A DNA stretch of 49,083 nucleotides. It comes from Bacteroidetes bacterium GWF2_33_38 (GTDB taxonomy: Bacteria; Bacteroidota; Bacteroidia; Bacteroidales; GWF2-33-38). The first letter of the stretch is position 1. The number at the start of each line of letters is the position of its first letter. Positions 18,577 through 27,711 of the stretch are shown piece after piece. The stretch lies in assembly GCA_001769505.1 (NCBI GenBank), contig MEOF01000021.1:1-49083 (forward strand), read 5' to 3'. The notes beneath the pieces are model-generated. The model did not search any database. It had not been told where the DNA came from and worked only from the letters and a program-made list of their open reading frames with translations. The position numbers were made by a program, and so were the translations under genes.

Positions 18577-20598
18577 ATGGATAAAAAAACTACGAATAAA
18601 AACATAATATACTCATTTCTAATACTTTTTCTGTTTTTCACTTTTTTGCAATCAGCAAATGCACAAAACAAAACCAAGATTAAAGCTGACGAAAAGTTCT
18701 ATAAAAAAGAATATTACACAGCTTATAACCTTTATAAACGCTCACTTAAAAAAACCGAAAGCAAAAACGACAAGTTTGAAATATACATGCTGATGGGCGA
18801 TTGCTATAAGTATATGCGAAATCCCAAAGAAGCCATCAAACACTATAAGAAAGCATTAAAAGGAAATAATAACCTAGCTGACATCATTTACAGTTATGCT
18901 CAAATGCTGATTATGGAAATGAAATACGATCTAGCTATAGAGCAATTTAATACCTTACTAACTATTAATCCAGGTGACAAAAAAGCAATTGAAGGAATCG
19001 AAACTTGCAAATTGGTTCAAGATTGGGTAAACAATCCTACCCAATATGTTATTGATAATATGAAACCGTTAAATTCCAAAATGGACGATTATTGCCCTAC
19101 ATTGAATGCACGAAAAGATTATAACGAAATAATTTTCACCTCCACACGACAAGAAGCCACCGGTAAAAAAATTAATGGAATTTCGGGTGTTGAAAATGCA
19201 GATTTATTCGAAGCAAGCATGGATAGAAAAGGAATATGGGGAGAACCAACAAAATTTGATACTCTTGTAAATACCTACGACGACGATGGTGCCGGAATTT
19301 TAAACGACAAAGCCAACGAACTATATTTTACTTGTTGCAAAAATGTTAAAAACAAACAGGTTGGTTGTCAAATATTTAAAAGTGCAAAAAAAGGTGGCTA
19401 TTGGGACAAAGCCGAAATTATTCCAATTGTTGGCGATAGCATTTCAATCGGTCAACCTTCCTTAACAGAAGATGAGAACACCTTATATTTTTCATCTCGT
19501 GAACTCGGAGGGATTGGCGGTGCCGATATTTGGAAAGTTACAAAAACCGATGGAGGCTGGGGAGTTCCTGAAAATATGGGCTCTCAAATAAATTCCGAAT
19601 ACGACGAGTTGTTTCCGTTTATCAGAAACGATGGGGTTTTGTTTTTTTCATCAGATAGGCAACCATCAATAGGAGGACTAGATATTTTTAAAGCCTATAA
19701 AGATAAAAACGACTCAATGATTGTCGAAAATATGAAATACCCGATAAATTCACACGCCGATGATTTTGGAATTGTTTTTAAAGGAACAAAAGAAGATGGA
19801 TTGTTTTCGTCAGGACGAAAAGGAAGTGTAGGCGGAATTGATATTTACAGTTTTGTTATTCCTCCATTGCAATTTACATTAAGCGGACTTGCAAAAGATG
19901 AAGATAATGGTCAATTTTTAGCTGGAGTCGCTATTAAACTTATTGGAAGCGACGGACGAGCCTATAAAGACACAACAAATATAGAAGAAGGAAAATATAG
20001 TTTTGAATTAAAACCAAATACAGAGTATATTTACATTGCTTCGCTCGAAGGCTATTTTAACTACAAAGGAAAAATTTCGACCGACAGTCTTGAACGAAGC
20101 CAAATTATTGCAACAGATATTGTAATGTCGTCGGTTGCGAAAACTATCGAATTGCCTAATATTGAATATGATTTTGGAAGTGCAAAACTTCGTGACTCTT
20201 CAAAAATTGCTTTAGATATTTTAGTAGAAACCTTGAACGATAATCCGACCATAACCATAGAACTTCTCTCCCACTCCGATATGGTTGGTCCAGATTCAAC
20301 CAATATGAAGTTATCGCAGCAACGAGCACAATCGGTTGTCGATTATTTAATAAGCAAAAACATTGACCAAAATAGGTTATCACCAAAAGGTTGTGGAGAA
20401 TCAACGCCTAAAGTTATTAACGATGAATTTGCAAAGAAATACCCATTTTTAACGGCTGGCACTATACTTAACCCTGAATTTATCGAAAAACTGCTCGACG
20501 AAAAACAAAAAGAGATTTGCAATCAGTTGAATCGACGTACCGAATTTAAAGTATTATCAACTTCTTATACTCCGAAAAATATAAAACTAACGAATTAG
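18577..20598 (+). CDS. Second PorE-like protein: TPR, beta-propeller (PD40), CRD, OmpA domain
   Basis: This 673-residue paralogue of the gene at 14919 has the same order. A signal peptide ends near SANAQ. TPR helices follow (AYNLYKRSLKK...AIKHYKKALKG, about 30-145), then PD40 blades (LYFSSRELGGIGGADIW and LFFSSDRQPSIGGLDIF, about 160-425), a CRD-like fold (LSGLAKDEDNGQFLAGVAIKL, about 435-520) and an OmpA domain (about 525-660; SHSDMVGPDSTNMKLSQQRA). It probably anchors an outer-membrane complex to peptidoglycan. A TAATTTTG box at 18549-18556 fits the -7 consensus but has no -33 partner, so it may be read from the upstream operon. Confidence 0.85.
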   Translation: MDKKTTNKNIIYSFLILFLFFTFLQSANAQNKTKIKADEKFYKKEYYTAYNLYKRSLKKTESKNDKFEIYMLMGDCYKYMRNPKEAIKHYKKALKGNNNLADIIYSYAQMLIMEMKYDLAIEQFNTLLTINPGDKKAIEGIETCKLVQDWVNNPTQYVIDNMKPLNSKMDDYCPTLNARKDYNEIIFTSTRQEATGKKINGISGVENADLFEASMDRKGIWGEPTKFDTLVNTYDDDGAGILNDKANELYFTCCKNVKNKQVGCQIFKSAKKGGYWDKAEIIPIVGDSISIGQPSLTEDENTLYFSSRELGGIGGADIWKVTKTDGGWGVPENMGSQINSEYDELFPFIRNDGVLFFSSDRQPSIGGLDIFKAYKDKNDSMIVENMKYPINSHADDFGIVFKGTKEDGLFSSGRKGSVGGIDIYSFVIPPLQFTLSGLAKDEDNGQFLAGVAIKLIGSDGRAYKDTTNIEEGKYSFELKPNTEYIYIASLEGYFNYKGKISTDSLERSQIIATDIVMSSVAKTIELPNIEYDFGSAKLRDSSKIALDILVETLNDNPTITIELLSHSDMVGPDSTNMKLSQQRAQSVVDYLISKNIDQNRLSPKGCGESTPKVINDEFAKKYPFLTAGTILNPEFIEKLLDEKQKEICNQLNRRTEFKVLSTSYTPKNIKLTN

Positions 20599-20666
20599 TC
20601 GTCCTTTAAGAACTGGTATTTTTACTGCTAAAACATAATCGACTTATTTCTCTATATTTTTTTCCC

Positions 20667-20724
20667 TTGTTGGTGTTATTACCAACAAAAAATCCCGGAT
20701 GTCTATTGGTAACAACTCCAATAG
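20667..20724. repeat. Two adjacent REP-like hairpins
   Basis: TTGTTGGT/ACCAACAA (20667-20688, 8-bp stem, 6-nt loop) and CTATTGG/CCAATAG (20703-20724, 7-bp stem) share the TTGGT/CCAA theme. They follow the second PorE-like gene. Neither is followed by a T-run on the plus strand, so they look more like dispersed palindromes than terminators. The rest of 20725-20880 is A-rich and shows nothing convincing. Confidence 0.45.
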
Positions 20725-20902
20725 AGGCAGGAAAAAAGAATTTAAACATATCGGTAATTAAAGAACTTAATTCACCTAATTATTTTCCAAAAATATTTTT
20801 AAAACTGCAAAATATTTTTTACATTTATAATTCACAAAAAAAGGAGGAAACAACAAAAAAACAAAAGGAATTAAATTAATCCGTTTAAAACGGAAAAAAC
20901 AT

Positions 20903-21063
20903 AAAAAGCGTTAGCTTTTATTCTCGTTTCTGAAACTTAGGAAATTTCAAATTACTACAAGAATAATAAGTAAAACGCTCACGTCACGGAGTGGGCTATA
21001 CTTGTTTGTAGTAAAGGTTCCTAAGACCTCAGAAGCGGATTAAGTTAAGTCCCACGCTTTTTT
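20903..21063 (+). ncRNA. Predicted structured RNA/leader upstream of the S74 fibre gene
   Basis: Nested pairings on the plus strand give a long rod. P1 is AAAAAGCGT (20903-20911) with ACGCTTTTT (21054-21062). P2 is CTTAGGAA (20936-20943) with TTCCTAAG (21018-21025). P3 is TTACTACAA (20952-20960) with TTGTAGTAA (21006-21014). P4 is GCTCAC (20977-20982) with GTGGGC (20991-20996), which contains one G-U and closes an 8-nt loop. P1 ends in six T, so a free RNA of about 160 nt with a terminator is possible. Two competing pairings exist: AAAAGC/GCTTTT (20904-20919), and GTCCCA (21049-21054) with TGGGAC (21086-21091). The ATG of the fibre gene is 54 nt downstream. I do not recognise the RNA family. 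Confidence 0.5.
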
Positions 21064-21116
21064 AGTTGGAAATTAATTAAACTCTTGGGACGAAGTAAAC
21101 CTTAAAAATTAAAATT

Positions 21117-23219
21117 ATGAGAAAAAAATTATTTCTAATGATTGTTGCGATATGGTTCGCAAGTTTGGGTTATTCACAGCCTTATAATGTGCAACAAGAA
21201 TCTTCGGGAGATGCTACAGACAATTATCTTACAAAGTGGAAAAGTGCAGCTAATCATTATATACAAAAAAGTTTGTTATATGATGATGGTACTTATATTG
21301 GATTAGGCACGACATCTCCACTTAGTAAGTTTCATGTAGCCGGAACAACAGCTACAGATAGTAAATTAACAGTACAAAGAAGCTATGCTTCCGGTTGGGG
21401 AACTTCCGTTGATTTGTTGGCTATAAGTAGCAATACCGATTATGTCGCAAGTGGCAGGTCGCTAGGTCAAGTTAGTTTCACTGGCGAATATAACGGCGAT
21501 GCAAGTATAGGTGCTGGAGCAACTATGAGAGCTTATACTACCGAAAATTGGAGTTCTTCGGGCTATGGTTCAAAACTTGAATTTCTCACAGTACCAAATG
21601 GTTCTACTACCAACACCGTTAGAATGACAATAAATCAAGATGGTTCGCTTCAATTGAATGGCTCAACTTCTGGTTATGTGGGTTTGAAACCTGCTGCAGC
21701 TGCCGGTTCTACTACTTATACATTGCCTTCGGCAGATGGTACATCGGGTCAGGTTTTGCAAACAAATGGTTCAGGTACATTAAGTTGGTTAACTGCTTTA
21801 ACTTCTTCTACAGGTTGGAATATTACTGGTAATTCGGGATTAACCGCCGGAACTAATTTCGTAGGTACTACCGATGCTGTTGACCTTGTATTTAAAGTTA
21901 ACAGCCAAAAAGCGGGGTTAATTGATGATGGTGGACCTACATTCTTTGGTTATCAGGCTGGTAATAGTAATACTGCAACTGGGAGTACAGGGTTTGGTTA
22001 TAAAGCTTTATATTCTAATACTTCGGGTGATTATAATACAGCAAATGGTTATCAGGCACTTTATACCAACACTACAGGGCATCATAATACCGCTAATGGA
22101 TATACAGCTCTTTACGACAACACAACTGGAAGTTCAAATACAGCAATAGGTTTTAATGCACTTAGCAATAATACTACAGGTTCAGGCAATTGTGCACATG
22201 GATATTTGGCAGGTTTAGCCAATACAACAGGAAACAGTAATTGTGCTTTTGGTAATGCAGCATTATTTAATATTGCAGGTGGAACTGGTAATACTGCAAT
22301 TGGTAATAATACACTTAGCCAATACGATAGTGGCGATTACAATACGGCTTTAGGTTATGCTGCCGATAGAAACGGTACTTACAGCAACACTACTGTTATA
22401 GGCAATAGCGCTATTGTTTCAGCAACTAATTACATAAAAGTTGGGAATACTTCTGTTACTCAAATTGGTGGGCAAGTTGGTTGGACTACATATTCAGATG
22501 GTCGTTTTAAACTTAATGTAACTGAAAATGTAAAAGGCTTGGAGTTTATTAAAAAACTTAGACCTGTTACTTACAACATGGACACAAAAGCTGCTGACGA
22601 TTTTCTTATCCAAAATATGCCCGATAGTGTTAAATTAATGCATCAGGCAGGAATGGACTTTACGTCATCAACTGCAATAGTACATTCTGGATTTATTGCA
22701 CAAGAAGTGGAGCAGGCAGCCATTGAAAGTGGATTTACATCTTCTATTGTAAACAAACCAGCTAACGATACCGATCCATATTCCTTGGTTTATGCCGAAA
22801 TAGTTGTTCCGTTGGTAAAAGCAGTTCAAGAACAACAACAGATGATAGACAGCATGAAGGTAGTTTTGCAAAGTCTGCTTCAACAAGACACATCTAATAA
22901 AATATTACAAAATAATAATGAACAACAAAATGTTTCAAATATTAGTAATATTGAACTTGCCAATAATGCAATATTATATCAGAATGTGCCAAATCCATTT
23001 AGTGAAGAAACGGTAGTAAAATACTTTGTTCATGAAAACTGCAATGCTCAAATTACTTTTTATGATGAATTTGGAAACCAAATTAAAACTTTCAATATTG
23101 AAGAATTTGGACATGGTCAGTTAAATATATCTTCTTCAAATCTTGCTTCTGGAATTTACTCTTATTCGCTTATTATTAACGATAAAGTGGTTGATACTAA
23201 AAAAATGCTCAAATTATAA
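21117..23219 (+). CDS. Secreted fibre-like protein with S74 chaperone domain and T9SS type A domain
   Basis: The 700-residue product has a signal peptide (MRKKLFLMIVAIWFASLGYSQ) and a beta-rich N-terminal part. Residues about 282-420 hold roughly six degenerate repeats with the core NTAxGxxALxxNTTG, as in trimeric adhesin or tail-fibre beta-helices. A Peptidase_S74 intramolecular chaperone domain follows, beginning at YSDGRFKLN with Ser460 in the cleavage motif and including GFIAQEVEQA. The protein ends in a T9SS type A domain (NVPNPFSEET, SGIYSYSL, TKKMLKL). S74 domains assemble trimeric fibres and then cut themselves off; here the sorting signal lies beyond the cut site. A terminator follows. 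Its ligand is unknown. Confidence 0.87.
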   Translation: MRKKLFLMIVAIWFASLGYSQPYNVQQESSGDATDNYLTKWKSAANHYIQKSLLYDDGTYIGLGTTSPLSKFHVAGTTATDSKLTVQRSYASGWGTSVDLLAISSNTDYVASGRSLGQVSFTGEYNGDASIGAGATMRAYTTENWSSSGYGSKLEFLTVPNGSTTNTVRMTINQDGSLQLNGSTSGYVGLKPAAAAGSTTYTLPSADGTSGQVLQTNGSGTLSWLTALTSSTGWNITGNSGLTAGTNFVGTTDAVDLVFKVNSQKAGLIDDGGPTFFGYQAGNSNTATGSTGFGYKALYSNTSGDYNTANGYQALYTNTTGHHNTANGYTALYDNTTGSSNTAIGFNALSNNTTGSGNCAHGYLAGLANTTGNSNCAFGNAALFNIAGGTGNTAIGNNTLSQYDSGDYNTALGYAADRNGTYSNTTVIGNSAIVSATNYIKVGNTSVTQIGGQVGWTTYSDGRFKLNVTENVKGLEFIKKLRPVTYNMDTKAADDFLIQNMPDSVKLMHQAGMDFTSSTAIVHSGFIAQEVEQAAIESGFTSSIVNKPANDTDPYSLVYAEIVVPLVKAVQEQQQMIDSMKVVLQSLLQQDTSNKILQNNNEQQNVSNISNIELANNAILYQNVPNPFSEETVVKYFVHENCNAQITFYDEFGNQIKTFNIEEFGHGQLNISSSNLASGIYSYSLIINDKVVDTKKMLKL

Positions 23220-23231
23220 CCTAAAAATTAC

Positions 23232-23265
23232 AAAAAGCTCATTCTTAAAAGAAGATGAGCTTTTT
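23232..23265 (+). terminator. Rho-independent terminator after the S74 fibre gene
   Basis: AAAAAGCTCAT (23232-23242) pairs fully with ATGAGCTTTTT (23255-23265), and the stem can extend inward through TCTT/GAAG. The stem ends in T5, 13 nt past the stop codon. Confidence 0.8.
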
Positions 23266-23316
23266 GATTTTCTAATAAAATATGTTACATTTTTATAAAC
23301 TTTAAAAACAGATAAA

Positions 23317-24159
23317 ATGAATAAATTATTACTTATTGCCATAATTGCATTTAGTTTTAATGCAAAGGCACAGATTATCTTAGAACAAGATTATGATAGT
23401 GCTGCATCTTATGCAAGTGGGACTCCAAGTGTATTAAATCAACTAATGATAGTTAACTTTGAAGAATCTGGAGATAGATATATTAAAATAAACAGATTAG
23501 GAAAATGTATAAACATTTATGATATTACCCATGTTTTAATTAAAACAATTGATCTCTCAGGTTTTCCTATGAATAGTAGTGGTAGTATGGGAGAGGTGTT
23601 ATACTTATCGGAACATCTATTTAATTTAGATTCAAAAATTGAATTTATTTATGGTTTCAGTGATAGTGATAGTAGTAATACTTTAACAAACATATATAAT
23701 GAAGATGGTACTTTGATATTTTCAAGTTTTGGTGCTCCAATGGTAAAAGGAAATATACCTCAACAACAACTGCCTATTTATAATACTATTAATGGAGCTA
23801 AAATGATATTAAGTTATCATGATGGGCATGCAAAGGTTTACAGTTTGCCTGGCACATTAAGTACAGCAATTGCAGAAGCCAACGGTCAATTAATACAAGC
23901 ACAGGAGGGGCTATTTAAAAATTTGTACCCAAACCCAAGCACCGGAAAAGTAACACTGCAATACCAACTACCTGAAGGCACACAGATGGGCGAAATAATT
24001 TTGTACAATATGCAGGGCACGGAAGTAAAACGCTACGCAGTTGATAGTACATTTAACGATATAATACTTGATAATTCAGACCTGCAATCAGGCACATATT
24101 TCTATCAGTTGCAAACTAACAATGGAGGAATTGGTACAAAGAAAATGATTAAACTTTAA
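23317..24159 (+). CDS. Small secreted protein with T9SS type A sorting domain
   Basis: This 280-residue protein has a signal peptide (MNKLLLIAIIAFSFNAKAQ), a middle region of about 170 residues that I do not recognise, and a C-terminal T9SS type A domain from about residue 200 (NLYPNPSTGKVTLQY, LQSGTYFYQLQ, TKKMIKL). The middle has beta-propeller-like short strands (IYDITHVLIKTIDL). It lies behind the fibre gene but is separated from it by a terminator, so it is probably transcribed on its own. It could be a surface or extracellular accessory protein. No catalytic motif was seen. Confidence 0.75.
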   Translation: MNKLLLIAIIAFSFNAKAQIILEQDYDSAASYASGTPSVLNQLMIVNFEESGDRYIKINRLGKCINIYDITHVLIKTIDLSGFPMNSSGSMGEVLYLSEHLFNLDSKIEFIYGFSDSDSSNTLTNIYNEDGTLIFSSFGAPMVKGNIPQQQLPIYNTINGAKMILSYHDGHAKVYSLPGTLSTAIAEANGQLIQAQEGLFKNLYPNPSTGKVTLQYQLPEGTQMGEIILYNMQGTEVKRYAVDSTFNDIILDNSDLQSGTYFYQLQTNNGGIGTKKMIKL

Positions 24160-24248
24160 TTACCTAATCAGGCAAAAGATTAGTAAAAAAATACGATGAT
24201 GTTTCCATTTTTCTATTTTTTAACGCCTCAAACAACATACAAAAACTT

Positions 24249-24279
24249 GACCTGATAGTTAATAAAAACCTGTCAGGTC
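24249..24279 (+). terminator. Hairpin after the small T9SS gene, possible terminator
   Basis: GACCTGA (24249-24255) pairs with TCAGGTC (24273-24279), followed by TTTG. The T-run is weak, and the sequence also resembles dispersed CCTGTCAGG palindromes. Confidence 0.4.
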
Positions 24280-24308
24280 TTTGTTACTAAAGTGAATAAT
24301 CATTAAAA

Positions 24309-24548
24309 TTATTCAGCTTCGTATTCTCCCATATCTTTTAGCCCCACAACAAATGCGTCTTGATTGCTTAAGTAATCGACATCGGTAACTTCAAACCATC
24401 CTCGGTTTTCCATATCGTTGGGCAATATCACTTCATCGTCTTCAAAGTAAATGTTTAATCCGATAAATGGAATAAAATTCATGTTTTTTACAAGGTCATC
24501 GATACTTTCGTCGAAATGTGTTTTAAAATCAAAAACGATTGTGTACAT
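24309..24548 (-). CDS. Hypothetical small acidic protein
   Basis: This 79-residue protein is acidic (many Asp/Glu) and has no signal peptide or membrane helix. It has mixed strand/helix character (MYTIVFDFKTHFDESIDDLV; GWFEVTDVDYLS; AFVVGLKDMGEYEAE). I do not recognise the family. A good start codon and compact amino-acid make-up suggest a real gene. No operon partner is clear: the CDGSH gene lies upstream on the same strand with about 230 nt between them. Confidence 0.55.
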   Translation of the reverse strand: MYTIVFDFKTHFDESIDDLVKNMNFIPFIGLNIYFEDDEVILPNDMENRGWFEVTDVDYLSNQDAFVVGLKDMGEYEAE

Positions 24549-24780
24549 AATTATAATGTTTGTTTATAAAGTTTGCTTACTATTTTATTCGATTGATTTT
24601 TCAATCCTGTTGAACCATCAATCATCGTATTTTCTAGAATTGCAATGAACTCCTGTATCAGTTCAGAATATTTTTTTATTAAAACGGAAAAATAATTTTT
24701 AAAAATAATAACGAAGTGCAATTGGTTCTTTGGGATTAAGCCAAGCAAAACGCTAGTCTACAATTTTACCTTAATGAATA

Positions 24781-25017
24781 TTAAAGGTTTCGATGACTTC
24801 CGTCACAGAAAGGAGGTTTTTGGGTTTGTTTGCATGTACACCAAGCTACTTTTTTGTTTTCTGAAATCTCAACCTTTAAAGGAACAAACGACGAACCTTT
24901 ATGAGAACCGTCGCAAAATGGTTGCTTTTTCGATTTTCCACATGCACACCAATAATATGTACCGGCTTCCATATCCATAATTATCGGTTTTTTATCTGCT
25001 ATAACTGGTTTTTCCAT
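24781..25017 (-). CDS. CDGSH iron-sulfur domain protein with two clusters
   Basis: This 78-residue protein carries two CDGSH motifs. Cys24, Cys26, Cys35 and His39 make the first (CACGKSKKQPFCDGSH), and Cys60, Cys62, Cys71 and His75 the second (CTCKQTQKPPFCDGSH). Each 3Cys-1His set binds a redox-active [2Fe-2S] cluster. This tandem form matches the bacterial and mitochondrial inner NEET class (MiNT-like), where both clusters sit in one chain. It has no signal or anchor and is probably cytosolic, with a role in electron or cluster transfer. It lies downstream of the acyl-CoA synthetase gene on the same strand, with a gap of 37 nt, so co-transcription is possible. Confidence 0.9.
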   Translation of the reverse strand: MEKPVIADKKPIIMDMEAGTYYWCACGKSKKQPFCDGSHKGSSFVPLKVEISENKKVAWCTCKQTQKPPFCDGSHRNL

Positions 25018-25054
25018 TTTTTTAAAAATAAGACTATAAATATTTTATATATAA

Positions 25055-26731
25055 CTAATTCGAAACTTCTGTGTATAAATATTTTTTAATTTTAAGCGTT
25101 GGTGTCTTTTCAAAAGGAGTCGATTGTTCAATAACTAACGTTAAACGTGAAAATTTACTAACATCTTGATTAACTGATTTTTTAACATCTTCTAAAATAT
25201 CTTTTACATAAAGTTGCACATCGTTGTGATAATTTTTAATTGAACTTTTCATATACTCAAAATGCTGTTCAACATTCTCATAGTTTAAATGAACTTTTGC
25301 AACTAGTTTACCATTCATTTCATACACAACTGATTCAACTACATGTTTATGTCGATTAACAACCGCCTCAATTGTTTCGGGATAAATATTTTCACCACCC
25401 GGACCAAGAATCATATTTTTGAGTCGTCCACGAATGTACAAAATATTATTTGAATCAAAATATCCCAAATCGCCCGTTTTAAACCAACCATCGATAGTAA
25501 AAACATCGTTTGTTAAATTTTGATTTTTAAAATAACCTAGCATGATATTATCACCTTTAGCAACGATTTCGCCTTCACCTGTTTCGGTGTTTACATTAAT
25601 TAATTTTAGTTTTTGAGTTCCAACTGTAACTCCCGCTGCTCTATATTTTGTGTTTTTAGGCCCTGTTCCAGCCAACAATGGAGAAGTTTCGGTCAATCCG
25701 TAACCAATTGCATAAGGAAATTTAGCCTCTCTTAAAAATGCTTCGACTTCCGGAGAAAGAAGAGCCCCGCCTATTCCGAAAAATTTTAATCGTCCTCCTA
25801 ATGTATTAAGCAGTTTTTTTCCAGCCACACGATTTAAAAATTTCCTGAAAAACGAATACTTATAAAACACCTTATATTTTCCACTATTAAATTGTGGAAG
25901 AATTTGTCCATTGTATATTTTTTCGATAAACAAAGGTACTGTAAGCATTATAGTTGGTTTTACCTTTTTTAATGCAGGAAATAGAATGCTCGGACTTGGA
26001 AGTGCATTTAAATAATAAACCGACGCACCGTATCTAATCGGCATTAAAAATCCTAATGTACATTCGTAGGTATGCGACAGTGGTAGAATTGATAAAAAGC
26101 GGTCTTCAGTATTTACTTCTTGTAGCTCAAATGCAGCTTCTAAATTGGAAACCAAATTTTTATGCATTAACATTACACCTTTCGACGAACCAGTTGTACC
26201 TGAAGTATATATGATTGACGAAAGGTCATTCTCATCTAGTATGCCAAATTCTTTATCAAAAGATACATTAATTCCAATTGTTTCAAGATTGTAATCTTCG
26301 ATAAGTTTTTGTGACGATAAGTTTTTATTTAATTTAATATCCTCTATTCCAAAAACATAATCCAACGAAGCAATCTCTTGTTCTATTTTCGACAAAAATT
26401 TTTGAGAAATAAATAAAGCCTTTGCCTCTGAATGAACTAATATTTCTTTAATTTCTTTTGTGCTAAAATCATTTAAGATGGGAACAGTTACGGCTCCAAG
26501 AATATTTATAGCTAAATAACTAAGTCCCCATTCAGGATTATTTTCACTTAAAATAGCAACCTTATTCCCTTTTTGAATACCATATTTTTTCAACTTCAGA
26601 GCAATCGATAATGCCCTATCATACAATTGCTTATAAGTATAACCGCTAGAATCCACAACCGAGAGAGCCATGCGAGTTGAATATAAATCGCAGCTATTTT
26701 GAATTAGGTTTCTTATCGTCCGTTGCTTCAT
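25055..26731 (-). CDS. Long-chain acyl-CoA synthetase (AMP-forming)
   Basis: This 558-residue member of the ANL adenylating superfamily activates fatty acids to acyl-AMP and then acyl-CoA. Motifs are the P-loop-like YTSGTTGSSKG (175-185), YGLTETSP (344-351), GWFKTGDLG (415-423) and RGRLKNMI (434-441). The C-terminal domain holds a Lys in PTLKIKKYLY near the end, the usual place of the catalytic Lys. There is no membrane segment, and the length is normal for FadD-type enzymes. The acyl preference cannot be told. A TATTTTTG box (minus strand, 26760-26767) may be part of its promoter. The small CDGSH gene follows. Confidence 0.88.
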   Translation of the reverse strand: MKQRTIRNLIQNSCDLYSTRMALSVVDSSGYTYKQLYDRALSIALKLKKYGIQKGNKVAILSENNPEWGLSYLAINILGAVTVPILNDFSTKEIKEILVHSEAKALFISQKFLSKIEQEIASLDYVFGIEDIKLNKNLSSQKLIEDYNLETIGINVSFDKEFGILDENDLSSIIYTSGTTGSSKGVMLMHKNLVSNLEAAFELQEVNTEDRFLSILPLSHTYECTLGFLMPIRYGASVYYLNALPSPSILFPALKKVKPTIMLTVPLFIEKIYNGQILPQFNSGKYKVFYKYSFFRKFLNRVAGKKLLNTLGGRLKFFGIGGALLSPEVEAFLREAKFPYAIGYGLTETSPLLAGTGPKNTKYRAAGVTVGTQKLKLINVNTETGEGEIVAKGDNIMLGYFKNQNLTNDVFTIDGWFKTGDLGYFDSNNILYIRGRLKNMILGPGGENIYPETIEAVVNRHKHVVESVVYEMNGKLVAKVHLNYENVEQHFEYMKSSIKNYHNDVQLYVKDILEDVKKSVNQDVSKFSRLTLVIEQSTPFEKTPTLKIKKYLYTEVSN

Positions 26732-26927
26732 ATAAATATATCATTCAAGTAATATAGTGCAAAAATAATAAAACATTTTTTAAACTGTGTTTTACAACAG
26801 ATAAACTTATAAACACATGTTGATGAACTGTTTTTAAGATATAAGTCTTTAATTTAAAAATTGCTTATCAATGTATAATCAAATCATGAAAATAACTCGA
26901 AATGCTATTAATACTGAATCTTTCTAA

Positions 26928-27611
26928 TTAATTTACAGGAAGAAACAGAGGGTGTTTTTCGTTAAATTTTCGTAAATACAAAAACATCATTTGACGTTTT
27001 TTTCGTTTGTTAAGCTGAATATATTCATCGTACAAATCCTTGTCACGCATAAGTATAGTCATAAAATTATTGATTCCATACTCTATCACTTGTCCTGTTT
27101 CAAAATCCAGAAAAAATTGTCGCATTTCTTTTGATTGAATCGGTGCTCTCATCGACGAATAAAAAGGGTCTGAGTACATAAAAGGGTCGTTATAGTTACT
27201 TCTATATACATTTTCGTATGCAATAAAATGGCAGACAGTGCCAATATAAAAAACTCGATAAAACTCGTCGGTCCAGCGAATGTATAACATTCCCTTATCT
27301 GCATATCCCCATATACTACGTGTCAATACTTCGACTTGCTTTTTATCAGAGTCGTAATATTTTATTACATTTTCGTCGAGCAGTCGCTCGAAATAATTAA
27401 AATCATCAACTTTTTTATCAAAAAATATGTTTTGTTTTTTAATTGCACAATTGGCTTTTACTTGTTGAAAATTAAGAAAAATACCATCGGTAAATTTGTA
27501 CTCAGGCGTGTATTTAACCAATGAATCGGGAATATTTCGTTGTGAAAACCCAACTGTATTGAGAATCCAGATAAATATAATTGCGAGTAAAATATGTAAA
27601 TATTTAATCAT
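26928..27611 (-). CDS. Exported hypothetical protein
   Basis: This 227-residue protein has an N-terminal signal peptide (IKYLHILLAIIFIWILNTVGFSQ) and a soluble body rich in aromatic residues (SIWGYADKGMLYIRWTDEFYRVFYIG). No catalytic motif or known fold was recognised. It is probably periplasmic or outer-membrane associated. A TACTTTTG box (minus strand, 27617-27624) with TTTG 21 nt further upstream fits the Bacteroidota promoter consensus, but it would place transcription start at or next to the ATG, so either the mRNA is leaderless or the real promoter is elsewhere. Confidence 0.65.
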   Translation of the reverse strand: MIKYLHILLAIIFIWILNTVGFSQRNIPDSLVKYTPEYKFTDGIFLNFQQVKANCAIKKQNIFFDKKVDDFNYFERLLDENVIKYYDSDKKQVEVLTRSIWGYADKGMLYIRWTDEFYRVFYIGTVCHFIAYENVYRSNYNDPFMYSDPFYSSMRAPIQSKEMRQFFLDFETGQVIEYGINNFMTILMRDKDLYDEYIQLNKRKKRQMMFLYLRKFNEKHPLFLPVN

Positions 27612-27711
27612 ATATGCAAAAGTAAAAAAACTTTTCTGGTTGATTCAAAAAAAGAAATAATCTGAAACAAAAAATTGAAATGTGCAACAAGAAAAAAATT
27701 TACACGATGTA

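Noticed and set aside
20667-20879. 70-aa ORF between the PorE-like and S74 genes
   Set aside because: Its first part is made of two palindromic hairpins and the rest is A-rich low-complexity sequence; there is no convincing protein character.
24551-24748. 65-aa minus-strand ORF just before the small acidic protein gene
   Set aside because: Helical character and a 2-nt gap make it possible, but it has no family, no promoter and AT-rich random-looking composition; too weak to list.
26732-26927. Possible promoter or RNA in the gap before the acyl-CoA synthetase gene
   Set aside because: Only a lone TATTTTTG box without a -33 partner; no hairpin or conserved structure seen.
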